Assembly (NCBI RefSeq): GCF_041355105.1
Contig: NZ_JBFUPK010000001.1
Location: 372,001-436,000 of the forward strand
Direction of reading: 5' to 3'
From: Terriglobus sp. RCC_193
GTDB taxonomy: Bacteria > Acidobacteriota > Terriglobia > Terriglobales > Acidobacteriaceae
Length of the DNA: 64,000 nucleotides
Within the stretch, counting starts at the first letter, position 1. Every line of letters starts with the position of its first letter. Positions 1-8,382 of this stretch are shown here, piece by piece. The translations under genes were made by a program, and so were the position numbers. The notes beneath the pieces are model-generated. The model searched no databases and had not been told where the DNA came from. It saw only the letters and a program-made list of their open reading frames with translations.

Positions 1-1
1 A

Positions 2-511
2 CAGATCACCACCATCGGTATGCTGCTGGATCCACTGGCGGACAAGATGCTGGTGACCGCGGGTTATGTCTGCCTGGTCAGCTTTAACCCGCATGTTGTA
101 AAGCCGTGGATTGCAGTGCTTGTGATCGGCCGTGAGTTCCTTGTGAGCGGGCTGCGTTCCATCGCGGCAAATGAAGGATTCACCATCGACGCCAGCGAAG
201 TAGGCAAACTGAAGACGGTGCTTCAAATCGTTTCCGTGGTGGCCGCGATTCTGGATCGCGGATGGAATGCATGGTGGGTAGGCCCGGGTTGGCGGAACGA
301 CACAGGCTGGTTCTTCGTTCCGGTGCACGTGATCGCCGTGACTGCGATCTACTGGATGACGTTTGTGTCGATCCTGAGCGCAGTGGATTACTTCGTAGCG
401 TTCTGGAGCAAGCTGGATCATGCCAGCCAGGTTTCACGGAAGAAGCGCAGCCGTTTGATGAGCCGGAAGAAGACTGTGGCGGCCGTGGGGCCTACTGCGG
501 GAAACGCATGA
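2..511 (+). CDS. pgsA: CDP-diacylglycerol--glycerol-3-phosphate 3-phosphatidyltransferase, 5'-truncated
   Basis: Inner-membrane enzyme that joins sn-glycerol 3-phosphate to CDP-diacylglycerol, giving phosphatidylglycerol phosphate, the committed step to phosphatidylglycerol and cardiolipin. The gene is already in frame at the left edge (first full codon at base 2), so the start and the first half of the active site are missing. The visible part opens with ITTIGMLLDPLADKML, which holds the G-x3-D-x3-D half of the CDP-alcohol phosphatidyltransferase signature. IGREFLVSGLR follows, a block typical of PgsA rather than PssA. Two further hydrophobic stretches precede a basic tail with SRKKRSRLMSRKK. 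A strong terminator hairpin lies immediately after the stop codon. The family assignment is firm; the missing N-terminus cannot be judged. Confidence 0.93.
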   Translation, partial: QITTIGMLLDPLADKMLVTAGYVCLVSFNPHVVKPWIAVLVIGREFLVSGLRSIAANEGFTIDASEVGKLKTVLQIVSVVAAILDRGWNAWWVGPGWRNDTGWFFVPVHVIAVTAIYWMTFVSILSAVDYFVAFWSKLDHASQVSRKKRSRLMSRKKTVAAVGPTAGNA

Positions 512-512
512 A

Positions 513-560
513 TTAACAACAGGAAAGCCCGCTCGTTTGAGCGGGCTTTCCTGTTGTTAA
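513..560. terminator. bidirectional intrinsic terminator, perfect 22-bp stem
   Basis: A perfect inverted repeat with arms at 513-534 and 539-560 and a GTTT loop. The outer ends are AT-rich (TTAACAACAGG / CCTGTTGTTAA) and the core is GC-rich (GCCCGCTC). It sits between the stop codons of two convergent genes, pgsA on the plus strand and the GvpL/F-like gene on the minus strand, and can serve both. Confidence 0.85.
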
Positions 561-571
561 GGGCCAACCTC

Positions 572-1312
572 TTAGTTGGCGGAGTTGTGCGGCGGCTGGT
601 GCCGTTGCACGAAGTGGTACGGTGGCCAGGGGCCGGAGAGTTGCATGCGGCAGTCCTTCAGCATGTCCATGGCTGTGGAGTACTTGTTCTGGTAGCGCTC
701 GACGTGCTTCTTGTCGACCAGGTGGGCGATGTCGAGCAGCATCTTGCCTTCGCCCGCACGCTTGCAGGTAACTTCTTCTGCGTCGGGCAGGAACATGCGC
801 TGCATCTGCACCTGCAGGGCGCGGGCTTTGGACTGGCGTTCACGCTGTGCACTTGCGGTTTCGCGCAGGCTGGCAAGGTATTCCTTGCCCACCGTGCCTT
901 GGGCAATCTTGTGGGACTCCCCGCAGATGTCGTCGACGAGCACCTTCAGGTGCATCTCCGCTTTGCCTCGCAGTCGTTCCACATTGTGAATGAAGTGGCG
1001 ATGGTTGGAGCGGACGGAACGGCGCAGTGCGTCGTCGTCCTCAAAATGGGTTCCGAAGCGGAAGGGTAGGACCGTAGCGTGCTTGAAGCACTCCGCAATC
1101 ACACGCGCATGGTCACGCTGTGATTGTTGGTCCATGCGAGCGTCGTCTTCGGGGGTGTGTTCCGAGACAACAACGGCGAGGTCACTGGCGGGGAAGGCGA
1201 AGGCTTGATTTCCGAAGAGGCCCGAAATTCCATCGAGTGGCATCGGACGACGGTGGCGAAGAAGCTCCGGAAAGGCAGTCCTTTCCGCGATGCAATAGGC
1301 ATACCACGACAT
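572..1312 (-). CDS. GvpL/GvpF family protein (orphan)
   Basis: A 246-residue protein of the gas-vesicle GvpL/GvpF family. It starts MSWYAYCIAER and carries the family blocks FPASDLAVVVSEH, HARVIAECFKHATVLPFRFGT and a charged helical C-terminal half with a long QRERQSKARALQVQM stretch. The reading frame is open for another 158 codons upstream, but that extension is low-complexity, Arg-rich and runs into the TRIC-type gene. The start at 1312 is preceded by GGGAGAG about 10 nt away and was chosen for that reason. No other gas-vesicle gene (gvpA, gvpN and so on) is visible nearby, so gas-vesicle assembly is unlikely here and the actual role is unknown. It ends against the shared pgsA terminator. 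Confidence 0.8.
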   Translation of the reverse strand: MSWYAYCIAERTAFPELLRHRRPMPLDGISGLFGNQAFAFPASDLAVVVSEHTPEDDARMDQQSQRDHARVIAECFKHATVLPFRFGTHFEDDDALRRSVRSNHRHFIHNVERLRGKAEMHLKVLVDDICGESHKIAQGTVGKEYLASLRETASAQRERQSKARALQVQMQRMFLPDAEEVTCKRAGEGKMLLDIAHLVDKKHVERYQNKYSTAMDMLKDCRMQLSGPWPPYHFVQRHQPPHNSAN

Positions 1313-1524
1313 CTTTGTTTCTCTCCCAATTCGCGCCGTTACATGGGTAACCCCATGGTTACGGTTTGACCTGTCCGGGTCTCGGGCGTCTGGGTGAAAT
1401 GTGAATCTCCCGACGCGAAGCGAATAGTAAGCGCACGAAGAAACAGTTGGCAAGCCTGCGTTTCTGGCTTTCTTTGGGACACTTTGGGGATTTGCAGGCT
1501 GCGCTTGTGATCGAAACGTTTCGG

Positions 1525-2232
1525 TTACGAAAGTGCTCCAATAGCGCGAGTGCGCCAACCATAACGAATGGCAAGCAGTCGTAAACCAAATCCGATGGTG
1601 GTACCGATGGACGCAGCATGGTTTACCGGAACCCCCATATGAACGAGTCCGAGAAACGCTGCGGCTGCGAAGGTGGCGACCAGCGCGTAGAGTTCGCCTT
1701 CGTGGAACGTAGCGGGTGTTTTGCCGCTGAATAAATCTTTCAGGGCGCCACCACCAACGGCCGTTGTGACACCAAGCATCAGGCATGGCAGAAAACCGAG
1801 ATGCGCATTCATGGCGCGTGTGCTTCCTGCAACTGTGAAAAGTCCCAGCGCAAGCGCATCCACGATGTTCATGAAGGCAAGCATGCGTGGCCCCACGGTG
1901 TGGCCGAAGAAAATTGCGATGGCGGCACCGGCAAGCGCATAGGCAAGATAGGAAGGATGCACGAGCGCCAGCGGAGGTCCGTCGCCGAGCATGATGTCAC
2001 GTACAAGGCCTCCTCCCACGCCACTTAACAGGCCCAGTCCGAGCAATCCAATGACGTCGTAGCGCGAGCCGTGATCGCGACGCAAGGCAAGTACGCCGCC
2101 CAGCGCACCCAGTGATATCGCGGCAATTTCAAAGAAACGAAAAAACACGCCAGAAATCCGCTGCGGCGGAGGCAACGGAATGGACGGACCAATCTGTAAA
2201 ATCTGACTGAATAGAGCCGTAAAAGCGTGCAT
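1525..2232 (-). CDS. trimeric intracellular cation channel (TRIC/UPF0126) family membrane protein
   Basis: A 235-residue polytopic membrane protein of the family once called UPF0126 (YicG-like), whose structurally studied bacterial members are TRIC-type cation channels. It has two tandem, similar halves with glycine-rich motifs: LLSGVGGGLVRDIMLGDGPP in the first and VTTAVGGGALKDLFSGKTP in the second. About seven hydrophobic helices are evident. A conserved GLFTVAGSTRA block lies between the halves, as in the family. The gene stands alone, upstream of the GvpL/F-like gene with a 212 bp gap in which nothing stands out. Family membership is clear; ion specificity cannot be read from the sequence. 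Confidence 0.85.
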   Translation of the reverse strand: MHAFTALFSQILQIGPSIPLPPPQRISGVFFRFFEIAAISLGALGGVLALRRDHGSRYDVIGLLGLGLLSGVGGGLVRDIMLGDGPPLALVHPSYLAYALAGAAIAIFFGHTVGPRMLAFMNIVDALALGLFTVAGSTRAMNAHLGFLPCLMLGVTTAVGGGALKDLFSGKTPATFHEGELYALVATFAAAAFLGLVHMGVPVNHAASIGTTIGFGLRLLAIRYGWRTRAIGALS

Positions 2233-2351
2233 GGAATCTATGTTTCAGCTTAGAACCTGTTCTGTACTTTGGCGATATAAAGCCGCGTAATTTGATTGCC
2301 TTTCAACAGAAAGCAACTCGCAAAATGCAAAACAGACTCTAAGCTATCCAA

Positions 2352-3503
2352 ATGACATATGGCATGCATTGGAGAATGAACGCGCGGCTGGCCTGCCTGC
2401 TCGTGCTTGGTGTTGGGATGGGGTTGAAGGCGCAACAAGCGGCGCCGGAGAAAGATGTCCTCATCTTTACGAATGGCGATCAACTGAGCGGCACCCTGGT
2501 GCGTAGTGTTGGCGGCGATGTCGTCTTCAAGAGCGATATGGCAGGCGAGATTACCGTGCCGCTGTCGCAGGTGAAAGACCTGAAGACGCATGGGGCGTTT
2601 GCTGTTTTGAAGCACGGTGTTCCCGTCTCACAGTCGAAGAAGGTAGTTCCGGCACCCGTGGAGATCACTACAGAGACTGTGACCGTGCAGGAGACCGCAC
2701 AGGTCCCGGCGCAGACAGTTCCGGCGAAGGATGTTGCCTTTGTCGTGGATGAGAAGACCTTCAACAGCACGCTGGCGCATGACCTCTCATTCTTCCAGGG
2801 ATGGAATGGCGCCGTGAACCTGGGTACCAGTTTCACGCAGGCGACGGTTCACGGTGGCACGATTTCCACGGGCGTTTCGCTGATCCGTCAAATCCCCGTG
2901 GTCCCATACTTCCGGCCACGCAACAGAACCACGGCGAACTTTCAGGAAAACTATGGTGTTCTGACCACCCCGGCGGTCATCAGTGGGACTGGCGGCGATG
3001 TGCAGGCCAAGACCAGCATTATGCATGCGGATGCGGAACGCGATGAGTACATTACGAAGAGCGTTTACATTCTCGGCACCACATCCTTTGATCATAACTA
3101 TGCACAGAGCATCGCGCTGAATCAGCTTTATGGTGGCGGTTTCGGTTGGACTGTGTTCAATAAGCCACTGCATCAGCTCGATCTGAAGGCGGATGCACAC
3201 TATCAAAGGCAGGGGCATTTTGATCCCTCGTTGAACCTGAATCTCTTTGGTTCCAGCTTCAGCGAGGCCTATCGCAGATCACTGCCCTACAAGATGGAAT
3301 TGACGCAGACTGCATCGTTTATTCCAGCGTGGAATGATCTCAATGCGTATTCGGCGAACGGCAGTGCGACGCTGGCAGCGCCGCTGTTTAAGCGCTTGGC
3401 TCTGAACGTTACGGCGCTGGAGAGCTACATCAATAACCCTGATCCCGGCTACAAGAAGAACAGCTTCACGTTTACAACCGGATTGAGCTACGCATTGAAG
3501 TAA
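2352..3503 (+). CDS. DUF481-type outer-membrane beta-barrel protein
   Basis: A secreted protein of 383 codons resembling the DUF481 (YdiY-like) outer-membrane family. An N-terminal signal peptide (MNARLACLLVLGVGMGLKAQ) is followed by a small domain, DVLIFTNGDQLSGTLVRSV...EITVPLSQVKDL, the typical mixed-strand region that precedes DUF481 barrels. A Val/Pro/Thr-rich linker around residues 95-125 leads to a barrel with alternating strands (LSFFQGWNGAVNLGTSF onwards) ending FTTGLSYALK. Three in-frame ATGs (2352, 2364, 2376) compete. None has a well-spaced ribosome-binding site; GGAGA directly abuts the third. The first is used here. Function is unknown beyond envelope location. Confidence 0.72.
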   Translation: MTYGMHWRMNARLACLLVLGVGMGLKAQQAAPEKDVLIFTNGDQLSGTLVRSVGGDVVFKSDMAGEITVPLSQVKDLKTHGAFAVLKHGVPVSQSKKVVPAPVEITTETVTVQETAQVPAQTVPAKDVAFVVDEKTFNSTLAHDLSFFQGWNGAVNLGTSFTQATVHGGTISTGVSLIRQIPVVPYFRPRNRTTANFQENYGVLTTPAVISGTGGDVQAKTSIMHADAERDEYITKSVYILGTTSFDHNYAQSIALNQLYGGGFGWTVFNKPLHQLDLKADAHYQRQGHFDPSLNLNLFGSSFSEAYRRSLPYKMELTQTASFIPAWNDLNAYSANGSATLAAPLFKRLALNVTALESYINNPDPGYKKNSFTFTTGLSYALK

Positions 3504-3520
3504 ACCAGTCACATGAATGC

Positions 3521-3549
3521 AAAAGCCCCGGCTCTGTGCCGGGGCTTTT
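3521..3549. terminator. bidirectional intrinsic terminator
   Basis: Perfect 12-bp stem (AAAAGCCCCGGC / GCCGGGGCTTTT) with a 5-nt loop. It has A-rich and T-rich ends on either side and lies between the convergent DUF481-type gene and the cytochrome c gene. Confidence 0.85.
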
Positions 3550-3553
3550 CTGT

Positions 3554-4156
3554 TCAGGGTTTGATCTCTGTGGGTTGTAGCGGGGGCAGACCTTCTGTGA
3601 GTAAGTTGCGAATGGGGTCCGGTAGTTCGCTGTAGGAGGCCTGCAGCAGAAGGCTGATTTGCCACAGTTGCGTATCGGTGAATGTTTTGCCGAAAGCAGG
3701 CATGCCGGTGCGGCGAATACCGTAGGCCGTCTTCCAGTAAATTTCGCCGGGCTTCTGGCCTGCCAGTACGGATTTGTCCTGTGGCGAGAAGAACTGTGGT
3801 GCGCGTGGTGACATGGCGCGGCCGGTTGTGGAGCTTTGTCCCGGCGCACCGTGGCAGGAGACGCACTGTTGCCGATACAGCTTCGCGGCGGCCTCAAAGG
3901 CGTCTTCGCTCGCGGGAAAGGGTGGCGTTTTCGCCTCGGATCTGGCGCGTGCATTGGCGGGAACACTGGCCACCAGCGGCTCCCATAGTGATGCAGCGTC
4001 GGTGACGGCGACGGGTGGCTTGCCAAAACGCATCCACGCAGCGATGGTCAGCAGGGTCAGTGTGGCGCCAAGAAGCATGCCCACGATCAACTTTCCTACC
4101 CCGCTGCTATTGCCGCGACGGTTGGATCTGCCGGAATTTCTACTCTGTTTTGCCAT
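3554..4156 (-). CDS. membrane-anchored class I cytochrome c
   Basis: A 200-residue electron carrier facing the periplasm. It has a basic N-terminus (MAKQSRNSGRSNRRG), one hydrophobic anchor at about residues 20-42 (VGKLIVGMLLGATLTLLTIAAW) and then a monohaem domain. The haem site is the CVSCH motif in LYRQQCVSCHGAPGQ. A likely Met axial ligand lies in GIRRTGMPAFGKTFTDTQLWQ, the usual cytochrome c6/c553-type C-terminal pattern. It stands alone between two terminators, diverging from the next gene, so its redox partner is not shown by context. Cytochrome identity is certain; the pathway is unknown. Confidence 0.88.
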   Translation of the reverse strand: MAKQSRNSGRSNRRGNSSGVGKLIVGMLLGATLTLLTIAAWMRFGKPPVAVTDAASLWEPLVASVPANARARSEAKTPPFPASEDAFEAAAKLYRQQCVSCHGAPGQSSTTGRAMSPRAPQFFSPQDKSVLAGQKPGEIYWKTAYGIRRTGMPAFGKTFTDTQLWQISLLLQASYSELPDPIRNLLTEGLPPLQPTEIKP

Positions 4157-4290
4157 GGTTCGGTTCTTTCTCGCGCGTGTCCGGCAGGGAATGTTCTAAT
4201 GGATGTTGTGGTCCGTCCGGGTTATCCCGGATTTTCATCCGCTTCCGTCCAACGTAGCAAGCCTGCGGGCCACCTGAGGAGTATTGGTTG

Positions 4291-4998
4291 ATGTTCCGTT
4301 TCACCGCACCGGCGCCGCGCGCGCTTGCCGCCTCCGCCGCGTTAGTCTTGTTTGCCGCCACGGCCACCGCTCAGGCCACTTCGTCCACGCCTACCCGCAG
4401 CTCGCGCCGCCAGAATGCGAATCGTCAGGCGCGTATCGCACGTAACATTGCGGACGCCTACTCGCACCGCTGGGAAGTAGCAGGCGGCGGCGGCTTTCTT
4501 CGCTTCCGCACGGGTGAGAATCTTCAGAAGATTTCTCAAGTGAATTTTTTCATGAATGCCAACTATCAGCTCAGTCCCACGCTGGGCATTGTGGGCGATG
4601 TTCGTGGCTTCTACGGCAGCGCCACCATCCCGAACGTGTTCGTGAAGAATGGCGTGTATAGCCCGCAGATCAGTGAATACACTTTTATGGCCGGTCCGCA
4701 GTATCGTTTCCGGGCAAAGGAAAAGTACACGCTGAGCGCGAATGCAGTGGCTGGTGTGGCTCTGAGCAAGTTTGGCGGTGACGCGAAGGGATTGCGTTCG
4801 GAAGATCTGGGTATGTGGCCGGATTCCAATGCGAAATTTGCCTATTCGCTCTCTGTAATCGCGGATTACAACATCTACAACAACCTGGCAGTTCGCATTC
4901 AGCCGACCTACGTGGGTACGACCTTCGGTGGAACGCTGCAGAACAACCTGGGTCTGCAGGCAGGTGTGGTGTACCGCTTCGGACGTCAGTCGAAGTAA
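4291..4998 (+). CDS. outer-membrane beta-barrel protein
   Basis: A 235-residue predicted porin-like or OmpA-type barrel. A signal peptide (FTAPAPRALAASAALVLFAATATAQA) is followed by a Ser/Arg/Gln-rich segment (TRSSRRQNANRQARIARN). About eight amphipathic strands follow, beginning WEVAGGGGFLRFRTGEN and ending NNLGLQAGVVYRFGRQSK, with a terminal aromatic-rich strand. The ATG at 4291 is preferred over the in-frame TTG one codon earlier because GAGGAG lies about 9 nt upstream. The closest general description is the outer-membrane beta-barrel superfamily common in Acidobacteria. No substrate can be inferred. Confidence 0.72.
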   Translation: MFRFTAPAPRALAASAALVLFAATATAQATSSTPTRSSRRQNANRQARIARNIADAYSHRWEVAGGGGFLRFRTGENLQKISQVNFFMNANYQLSPTLGIVGDVRGFYGSATIPNVFVKNGVYSPQISEYTFMAGPQYRFRAKEKYTLSANAVAGVALSKFGGDAKGLRSEDLGMWPDSNAKFAYSLSVIADYNIYNNLAVRIQPTYVGTTFGGTLQNNLGLQAGVVYRFGRQSK

Positions 4999-5018
4999 GT
5001 TCTGTAACTTTTAGAAGC

Positions 5019-5047
5019 AAAGAGGCCGCTCACCATGAGCGGCCTTT
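5019..5047. terminator. bidirectional intrinsic terminator
   Basis: Ten-base-pair perfect stem AGGCCGCTCA / TGAGCGGCCT with a CCA loop. It is flanked by AAAG on the left and TTTG on the right and lies between the convergent beta-barrel gene and aspA. Confidence 0.8.
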
Positions 5048-5053
5048 GCTGCG

Positions 5054-6454
5054 TTATACGTCTTCTTTCTCGCGCGGTTCGGTCATGGCGCGTGCATCCA
5101 GAATCGTGCTGATCTGGTGTTCGGTCAGCAGACCTTTTTCGCGTACAAGGTCAATAATGGAACGGCCTGTGGCGATGGATTCCTTCACCACTTCTGCTGC
5201 CTTCGCATAGCCGATGTAAGGATTCAACGCCGTGGCTAACGAGACGGTGGATTGCGCGTAGAAGGCGCAGCGGGCCTCGTTGGCTGTGATGCCGCGGATA
5301 CAGCGGTGATCCAGTTCACGCAGTGTATTGGTGAGGATGGTGATGGACTGGAGCACGTTGTGCGCCATGGTCGGCATCATCACGTTCAATTCCAACTGGC
5401 CTGCCTGTACCGCCATGGCGACCGCCGCATCATTGCCGCAGACCTGGAAGCCAACCATTGCGGCGAGTTCCGGCAGTACGGGATTGACCTTGCCCGGCAT
5501 GATGGAGGAACCCGGCTGCAGGCCGGGAAGATCGATCTCGCGAAAGCCGGTGTTAGGTCCGGAAGACAGCAGACGAAGATCGTTGGAGATGCGGATGATT
5601 TCCAGCGCCAGTGTTCGGAGTGCGCCGGAAACGCTGGACATGGGCGCGCAAGACTGCATGGCGTAACGCATATCGCTGGCAGCGGTCAGTGGTTCCCCGG
5701 TTCGCTCGGCTAATAAACGAATGGCAAGAAAACGATATTTCGGATGCGTGTTGATGCCGGTGCCAACGGCGGATCCACCAAGTCCAAGTTCATGCAGACC
5801 GACGCTTGCGTCTGCAATGAAGGTTTTGGCGCGGTGGATCGCAATCGCATAGGCAGCAAACTCCTGCCCAAGACGGATAGGAACGGCGTCCTGCATGTGC
5901 GTGCGACCGGATTTCAGGATGTGGTCGAACTCCGCGGCTTTTGCGTCCAGCCCTTCTGCCAGCGACTCCAGCACCGGATAAAGCTCCTGCAAGGCGAGCA
6001 GGGCAGAGAGGCGCATGGCCGTGGGAAAGACATCGTTGGTGCTCTGGCCGTAGTTCACGTGGTCATTCGGGTGCACCAGCGCATATTCGCCCAGACTGCC
6101 GCCGAGGATCTGCGAAGCCCGGTTCGCCAGGACCTCGTTCGTGTTCATGTGCAGCGAGACGCCGGCTCCGGCCTGGAACACGTCCACGGCAAAGTGTTCA
6201 AGATGCTGTCCATCGAGAATTTCCTGCGCAGCCTGCTGTATGGCTTGCGATTGTTCCGGGGTGATCAGGCCCAGGTCGCCGTTAACCTTTGCAGCGGAGA
6301 GTTTGATCAGCGCGAGTGCGCGGACAAGGAAAGGATTGGCGCGGAGGCCGCTGATGGGGAAGTTCACGATGGCACGGGCGGTCTGTGCTCCGTATAGCGC
6401 TTCCGCGGGAACCTCCACGAAACCGAGCGAATCTTTTTCCCTGCGCATGTTCAT
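5054..6454 (-). CDS. aspA: aspartate ammonia-lyase
   Basis: Aspartase: reversible deamination of L-aspartate to fumarate plus ammonia. It belongs to the fumarase/aspartase superfamily and its 466 residues are the usual length. The family signature GSSIMPGKVNP lies near residue 314, and the substrate loop HVNYGQSTNDVFPTAMRL near 130-147. The flanks after the signature (QLELNVMMPTMAHNVLQSITILTN and CIRGITAN) follow the AspA pattern rather than FumC. A separate class I fumarase in this window also makes aspartase the more likely function. An enzyme with side fumarase activity cannot be excluded. It is a single gene between a terminator and a divergent secreted-protein gene. Confidence 0.85.
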   Translation of the reverse strand: MNMRREKDSLGFVEVPAEALYGAQTARAIVNFPISGLRANPFLVRALALIKLSAAKVNGDLGLITPEQSQAIQQAAQEILDGQHLEHFAVDVFQAGAGVSLHMNTNEVLANRASQILGGSLGEYALVHPNDHVNYGQSTNDVFPTAMRLSALLALQELYPVLESLAEGLDAKAAEFDHILKSGRTHMQDAVPIRLGQEFAAYAIAIHRAKTFIADASVGLHELGLGGSAVGTGINTHPKYRFLAIRLLAERTGEPLTAASDMRYAMQSCAPMSSVSGALRTLALEIIRISNDLRLLSSGPNTGFREIDLPGLQPGSSIMPGKVNPVLPELAAMVGFQVCGNDAAVAMAVQAGQLELNVMMPTMAHNVLQSITILTNTLRELDHRCIRGITANEARCAFYAQSTVSLATALNPYIGYAKAAEVVKESIATGRSIIDLVREKGLLTEHQISTILDARAMTEPREKEDV

Positions 6455-6530
6455 GCCGTATCCCCTTTATGAAGATTAGATGTTAGCCGCCTTACAAACA
6501 GGGGTGCGAAAGGCCCTGACCGGGAGTAAA

Positions 6531-6965
6531 ATGATGCCCATGAAGCGTTTCCCTTTTTCCATGGTTCTTCTTGCCGGATTGTTCGCCTTTGCCGGAGTTG
6601 CGAGTGCAGGCGCCCAGTTTATTCCGGGCATGAATAGGAATGCGAATGGGACAGGCAACGAGAAGGGCCTGGGCATTGGCACCTATGACACCAAGACCGT
6701 GGTGCATGAGCGCGTGGTCAGCGGTGTTGTGAAAGGCACGGACGGTGCGCCGCTGAAGGGTGCCGTTGTTTACCTGAAGAATGATGGCAATAAAAATGTG
6801 AAGTCCGTGACTGTGGACGAAACGGGCAAGTTCCGTTTTGTGCAGCTTTCACGCACGGTGGACTATCAACTCTGGGCTGAATCGAAGGACAAGAAAACCG
6901 CTCAGAAGACGATCAGCCAGTTCGACACACGCGATCAGATTACGCGGGAACTGACCGTCGAGTAG
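6531..6965 (+). CDS. secreted carboxypeptidase-regulatory-like domain protein
   Basis: A small exported protein of about 144 residues. It begins MMPMKRFPFSMVLLAGLFAFAGVASAGA, a classical signal peptide. A linker and one CarboxypepD_reg-like beta-sandwich follow: VVSGVVKGTDGAPLKGAVVYLKND, then VDETGKFRFVQLSRTVDYQLWAES. Such domains often occur alone or at the N-terminus of TonB-dependent receptors in Acidobacteria; here the domain stands alone. GGGAG lies 4-7 nt upstream of the paired ATGs, so the longer open frame starting at 6480 is not used. Function is unknown; an envelope or surface role is inferred. Confidence 0.75.
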   Translation: MMPMKRFPFSMVLLAGLFAFAGVASAGAQFIPGMNRNANGTGNEKGLGIGTYDTKTVVHERVVSGVVKGTDGAPLKGAVVYLKNDGNKNVKSVTVDETGKFRFVQLSRTVDYQLWAESKDKKTAQKTISQFDTRDQITRELTVE

Positions 6966-6987
6966 TGGATTGTCTATCCATAAGAAG

Positions 6988-7012
6988 AGGCCTCGCTGCG
7001 GCGAGGCTTTGC
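6988..7012. terminator. intrinsic terminator between convergent genes
   Basis: Seven-base-pair GC-rich stem GCCTCGC / GCGAGGC (6990-6996 and 7001-7007) with a TGCG loop followed by TTTGCT. It abuts the stop codon of the amidase gene on the other strand. Confidence 0.7.
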
Positions 7013-8355
7013 TATTGGCGCAATGGTGACAGAGCTGCTTCGATGGCAGAGCCGACGCGCAGTATGTGGGCATCGTTGTCGTGAGTGCCAGCAATCATCA
7101 GGCCTACGGGTGCTTCGCCGTTGCGATGGCAGGGAATGGAAAGTGCGCAGCCATCCAGGAAGTTGAAGATGCTGGTGTTGCGCAGCATCAGGCCGTTGGC
7201 GTTGAAGTAAGCTGTGTCGTCATGCTCCAGATCCGCGATGGGGGGAGCGATGATGGGCGTTGTGGGCAACAGGATGGCATCGTATCCAGCGAAGACCTGC
7301 ATGGATTCTGCGACGATCTCGCGGCGTGCCTGCATCAGGTCGAGAAAGTCCGCGGCCAGCATGTTGGCACCATGCAGGATGCGTGTGGAGACGTGCGGGT
7401 CATAGCGATTTCCGCTGGTTGCAAGCAGGTGCCGATGCCACGCATAGGCTTCGGCTGCGGCGGTCTGGTTGCTGGCGGGAATACGCTCCAATGCAGCGAA
7501 TTCCACCGGGTCGATGGTGGCTCCCGCTCCTCTTAGAACATGTAACGCGTTCTGGAAGGCGTCGGCAGTTGCATCGTCCAATCCTTCCAGAACGTAGCCT
7601 TGCAGGATGCCGAATCTCAGGTTGCGCAAAGATAATGCAGGCCGTGGCGTATAGCTTTCACCCGAGAGCACGGCATCGAGGCGCGTGCAGCAATCTACCG
7701 TGGCGGCAAGCGGCCCGATGGAATCAAGGCTGCGGGCGAGTGGCAGTGTGCCGTCCATGGGAATGCGGCTGGCTGTGGGTTTGAAGCCGGTGAGGCCGCA
7801 TAGGGCCGATGGAATGCGCACGGAGCCGCCCGTATCTGTGCCGATGGCGGCTGCGGCCATGCCGTCTGTCACCGAAATGGCTGCGCCGCTGGACGAACCG
7901 CCAGGGATGCGACGATGGGCGCGGTCCCACGGATTGGCGGGAGTCCCGTAATGCGGGTTCAGGCCGAGGCCACTGTACGCGAACTCCGTCATGTTCGTGC
8001 GGCCAATGATGATGGCTCCTGCATCGCGCAGACGGGCGACGATGGCTGCGTCCTGACTGGCTGACGGTGCTTCGGCCAGAACGATGGAGCCTGCGGTGGT
8101 GACTTCTCCAGCAACGTCGAACAGGTCCTTTACTGAAAGAGGAAGTCCCAGCAGAGGTTTGTTCGCTGTATTACCTGCGCGGAGTTGAGCATCGGCCGCG
8201 TCGGCTTGTTGGAGAGCCGTTCCGCTGATGCGAGTGAAGGTGCGTGCGCCCTCGCCGCCGGGATCGGCGATGTGGATAAGGCATTGCTCTACCAGCATGC
8301 GGCTGGTGGTTACTCCAGAATGAAGTTGTTGCAGGAAATGGCCAATCGGACGCAT
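7012..8355 (-). CDS. amidase signature family hydrolase
   Basis: Cytoplasmic amidohydrolase of the amidase-signature family, 447 residues. The Ser-cisSer-Lys triad can be placed: Lys76 in PLSVKDLFDV, the cis-Ser at about 154 in PGGSSSGAA, and the nucleophile Ser178 in GTDTGGSVRIPS. No signal peptide is seen. The C-terminal half has IPCHRNGEAPVGLMIAG, a common pattern in allophanate-hydrolase-like and bulk amidases. It lacks the GatA context (no gatB or gatC nearby), so tRNA amidotransferase activity is unlikely. It lies 27 bp downstream of the asparagine synthase gene on the same strand and may be co-transcribed; an amide-nitrogen role would fit both. Substrate unknown. Confidence 0.85.
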   Translation of the reverse strand: MRPIGHFLQQLHSGVTTSRMLVEQCLIHIADPGGEGARTFTRISGTALQQADAADAQLRAGNTANKPLLGLPLSVKDLFDVAGEVTTAGSIVLAEAPSASQDAAIVARLRDAGAIIIGRTNMTEFAYSGLGLNPHYGTPANPWDRAHRRIPGGSSSGAAISVTDGMAAAAIGTDTGGSVRIPSALCGLTGFKPTASRIPMDGTLPLARSLDSIGPLAATVDCCTRLDAVLSGESYTPRPALSLRNLRFGILQGYVLEGLDDATADAFQNALHVLRGAGATIDPVEFAALERIPASNQTAAAEAYAWHRHLLATSGNRYDPHVSTRILHGANMLAADFLDLMQARREIVAESMQVFAGYDAILLPTTPIIAPPIADLEHDDTAYFNANGLMLRNTSIFNFLDGCALSIPCHRNGEAPVGLMIAGTHDNDAHILRVGSAIEAALSPLRQ

Positions 8356-8382
8356 TGCCTGATTGTATTGGCGCAGCTCTGT

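Noticed and set aside
1313-1786. 158-codon N-terminal extension of the GvpL/F-like frame
   Set aside because: Arg/Trp/Tyr-rich random-looking sequence that overlaps the TRIC-type gene; a good ribosome-binding site precedes the internal ATG at 1312.
5054-6454. class II fumarase (FumC)
   Set aside because: Residues after the GSSIMPGKVNP signature follow aspartase, and a class I fumarase is present separately.
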